Of a DNA stretch of 6,234 bases, positions 5,280 to 6,234 are shown piece by piece. Position numbers and translations under genes: made by a program. The stretch comes from an uncultured Devosia sp. (GTDB taxonomy: Bacteria; Pseudomonadota; Alphaproteobacteria; Rhizobiales; Devosiaceae). The DNA lies in the NCBI GenBank assembly GCA_946481445.1, contig CAMLOA010000132.1:1-6234 (forward strand), written 5' to 3'. The notes under the pieces were generated by a model. That model was given only the letters and a program-made list of their open reading frames with translations, had not been told where the DNA came from and did no database searches. Position 1 is the stretch's first letter. Each line of letters opens with the position of its first letter.

Positions 5280-6234
5280 CTACTCGGCGACGGGTGGAAA
5301 GGCCGGGTCGGTCTCGTCACCCTCGATCAGGTCGATGGCGTATTGCAGCTGGGTATCCTCTGCCTTGTCGGCCGGGACATAGACCGACGAGCCGACGCTG
5401 GTCTCTTCCTGGCCCTCCACCGTGATATGGCCGGCCAGGCCCGCCTCGCCGATGATCTCGTCGCGTCCCTGGAATTCCTCGGGCACGACCTGCTTGATCT
5501 CGATGTCGGGCGTTATGCCCAGGGCCTGGATCGAGCGGTTGTTGGGGGTGTAGTAGCGCGCCGTGGTGAGCCGCATGGCCCCGTCCGGGCCCAGCGAGAT
5601 GATGGACTGCACGGACCCCTTGCCGAAGGACCGCGTCCCGACAAGGGTGGCGCGCTTGTGATCCTGCAGCGCGCCGGCCACGATCTCGGAGGCGGAGGCC
5701 GACCCACCATTGATCAGGACGATCAGCGGCACATCGGCAATCTGGGCGTCGAGCGCGTCGGGCTGGGCGTCATAGCGCGCACTCTCCTCGGGGATGCGGC
5801 CGCGGGTCAGCACGACGGCGCCCTGCTTGAGGAAAGCGTCCGCCACGTAAACGGACTGGTCGACCAGGCCGCCGGGATTGTTGCGCAGGTCCAGGATGAT
5901 GCCCTTGGGGGCAACGCCGTCGCGCGCCGCGTAGATATCCTTGATGGCCTTTTCGATGCCGACAAAGGCCTGTTCGGAGAAGCGGCTGAGGCGCAGCACG
6001 GCGACGTCGCCCTCGCCTTCGGTCTCGCCGCCCTCCATGGTCCAGCGCACGGCGCGCATGGCGATGATGGCGCGAGTCAGCTCGAAATCGAGCGGCTGGT
6101 CCACGCCTTCGCGATACACCGTGACCTTGATCGAGGTGCCGATCGGGCCGCGCATCCGGTCGAACTCCGCGAGCATGATCGGCACCGCCGAGTCAGGAAG
6201 CACCGTGCTGACGCTCATCATTCCCACACCCTGT
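5280..6234 (-). CDS. ctpA: S41-family C-terminal processing peptidase (CtpA-like), 5' end outside window
   Basis: Carboxyl-terminal processing serine protease of family S41, normally exported to the periplasm. The reading frame is open to the right edge (Q-G precede the GTG at 6225-6227), so the signal peptide and N-terminal helices lie outside the window; that GTG is internal. Visible parts, counting from that Val as residue 1: end of the PDZ region, D-R-M-R-G-P at 23-28 and Y-R-E-G-V-D at 38-43; protease core with L-D-L-R-N-N-P-G-G-L at 112-121; G-G-S-A-S-A-S-E-I at 174-182; T-R-S-F-G-K-G at 198-204. By spacing from E. coli Prc (Ser430, Asp441, Lys455), the nucleophile is Ser178, with Asp189 and general-base Lys203; all three are present, so it should be active. 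A-R-Y-Y-T-P and G-I-T-P-D-I-E follow at 223-228 and 237-243. The roughly 70 residues after that are acidic and variable, as usual. It leads the minus-strand run visible here. The PDZ portion at the edge is atypical. Confidence 0.94.
   Translation of the reverse strand, partial: QGVGMMSVSTVLPDSAVPIMLAEFDRMRGPIGTSIKVTVYREGVDQPLDFELTRAIIAMRAVRWTMEGGETEGEGDVAVLRLSRFSEQAFVGIEKAIKDIYAARDGVAPKGIILDLRNNPGGLVDQSVYVADAFLKQGAVVLTRGRIPEESARYDAQPDALDAQIADVPLIVLINGGSASASEIVAGALQDHKRATLVGTRSFGKGSVQSIISLGPDGAMRLTTARYYTPNNRSIQALGITPDIEIKQVVPEEFQGRDEIIGEAGLAGHITVEGQEETSVGSSVYVPADKAEDTQLQYAIDLIEGDETDPAFPPVAE

Noticed and set aside
4591..5382. A 263-codon plus-strand open frame opposite the YibQ-family gene and the end of the protease gene
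   Set aside because: Its Gly/Arg/His/Ala-rich translation resembles nothing, and it crosses two well-supported genes and their intergenic gap, so it is a shadow frame.

Overview
This is a compact, GC-rich chromosomal window. The protein families and gene order suggest an alphaproteobacterium of the Hyphomicrobiales, perhaps Devosia-like; that genus-level guess comes from remembered family resemblance, not a search. Six protein genes fill almost all of it. I see no tRNA, rRNA, CRISPR array, insertion sequence or phage gene, and no gene-free stretch longer than about 210 bases.

Layout: (1) Bases 1-425 (+) are the end of an ATP synthase operon, namely atpC (F1 epsilon subunit) lacking only the first base of its ATG. 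It is closed by a textbook intrinsic terminator at 449-475. (2) Bases 476-633 are the leader of a chemoreceptor gene. It contains short inverted repeats, a possible 14-codon leader peptide whose stop overlaps the next Shine-Dalgarno, and a hairpin that could mask that site. (3) Bases 634-2802 (+) encode a 722-residue methyl-accepting chemotaxis protein: periplasmic Cache-type sensor, HAMP, cytoplasmic PAS, second HAMP-like segment, signalling coiled coil. (4) Convergent to it, a minus-strand run reads from the right edge down to 2827: ctpA-like S41 protease (5' end outside the window), a divergent polysaccharide deacetylase (YibQ/DUF610 family), the RNA pyrophosphohydrolase rppH, and an aspartate/glutamate racemase.

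The minus-strand genes look like one transcription unit. The last three are separated by 8 and 4 bases (or overlap by 8), and the first gap is 77 bases. ctpA, the YibQ-type protein and rppH form an order I recognise from Hyphomicrobiales chromosomes. The protease and deacetylase-like protein point to envelope maintenance, rppH to mRNA turnover, and the racemase to D-amino acid supply or turnover.

Nothing here is clearly a new system. The points most worth a second look are the possible translational switch in the chemoreceptor leader, the unusual PDZ-region sequence of the S41 protease at the right edge, and departures from consensus at key positions in the racemase, Nudix box and deacetylase-like protein.
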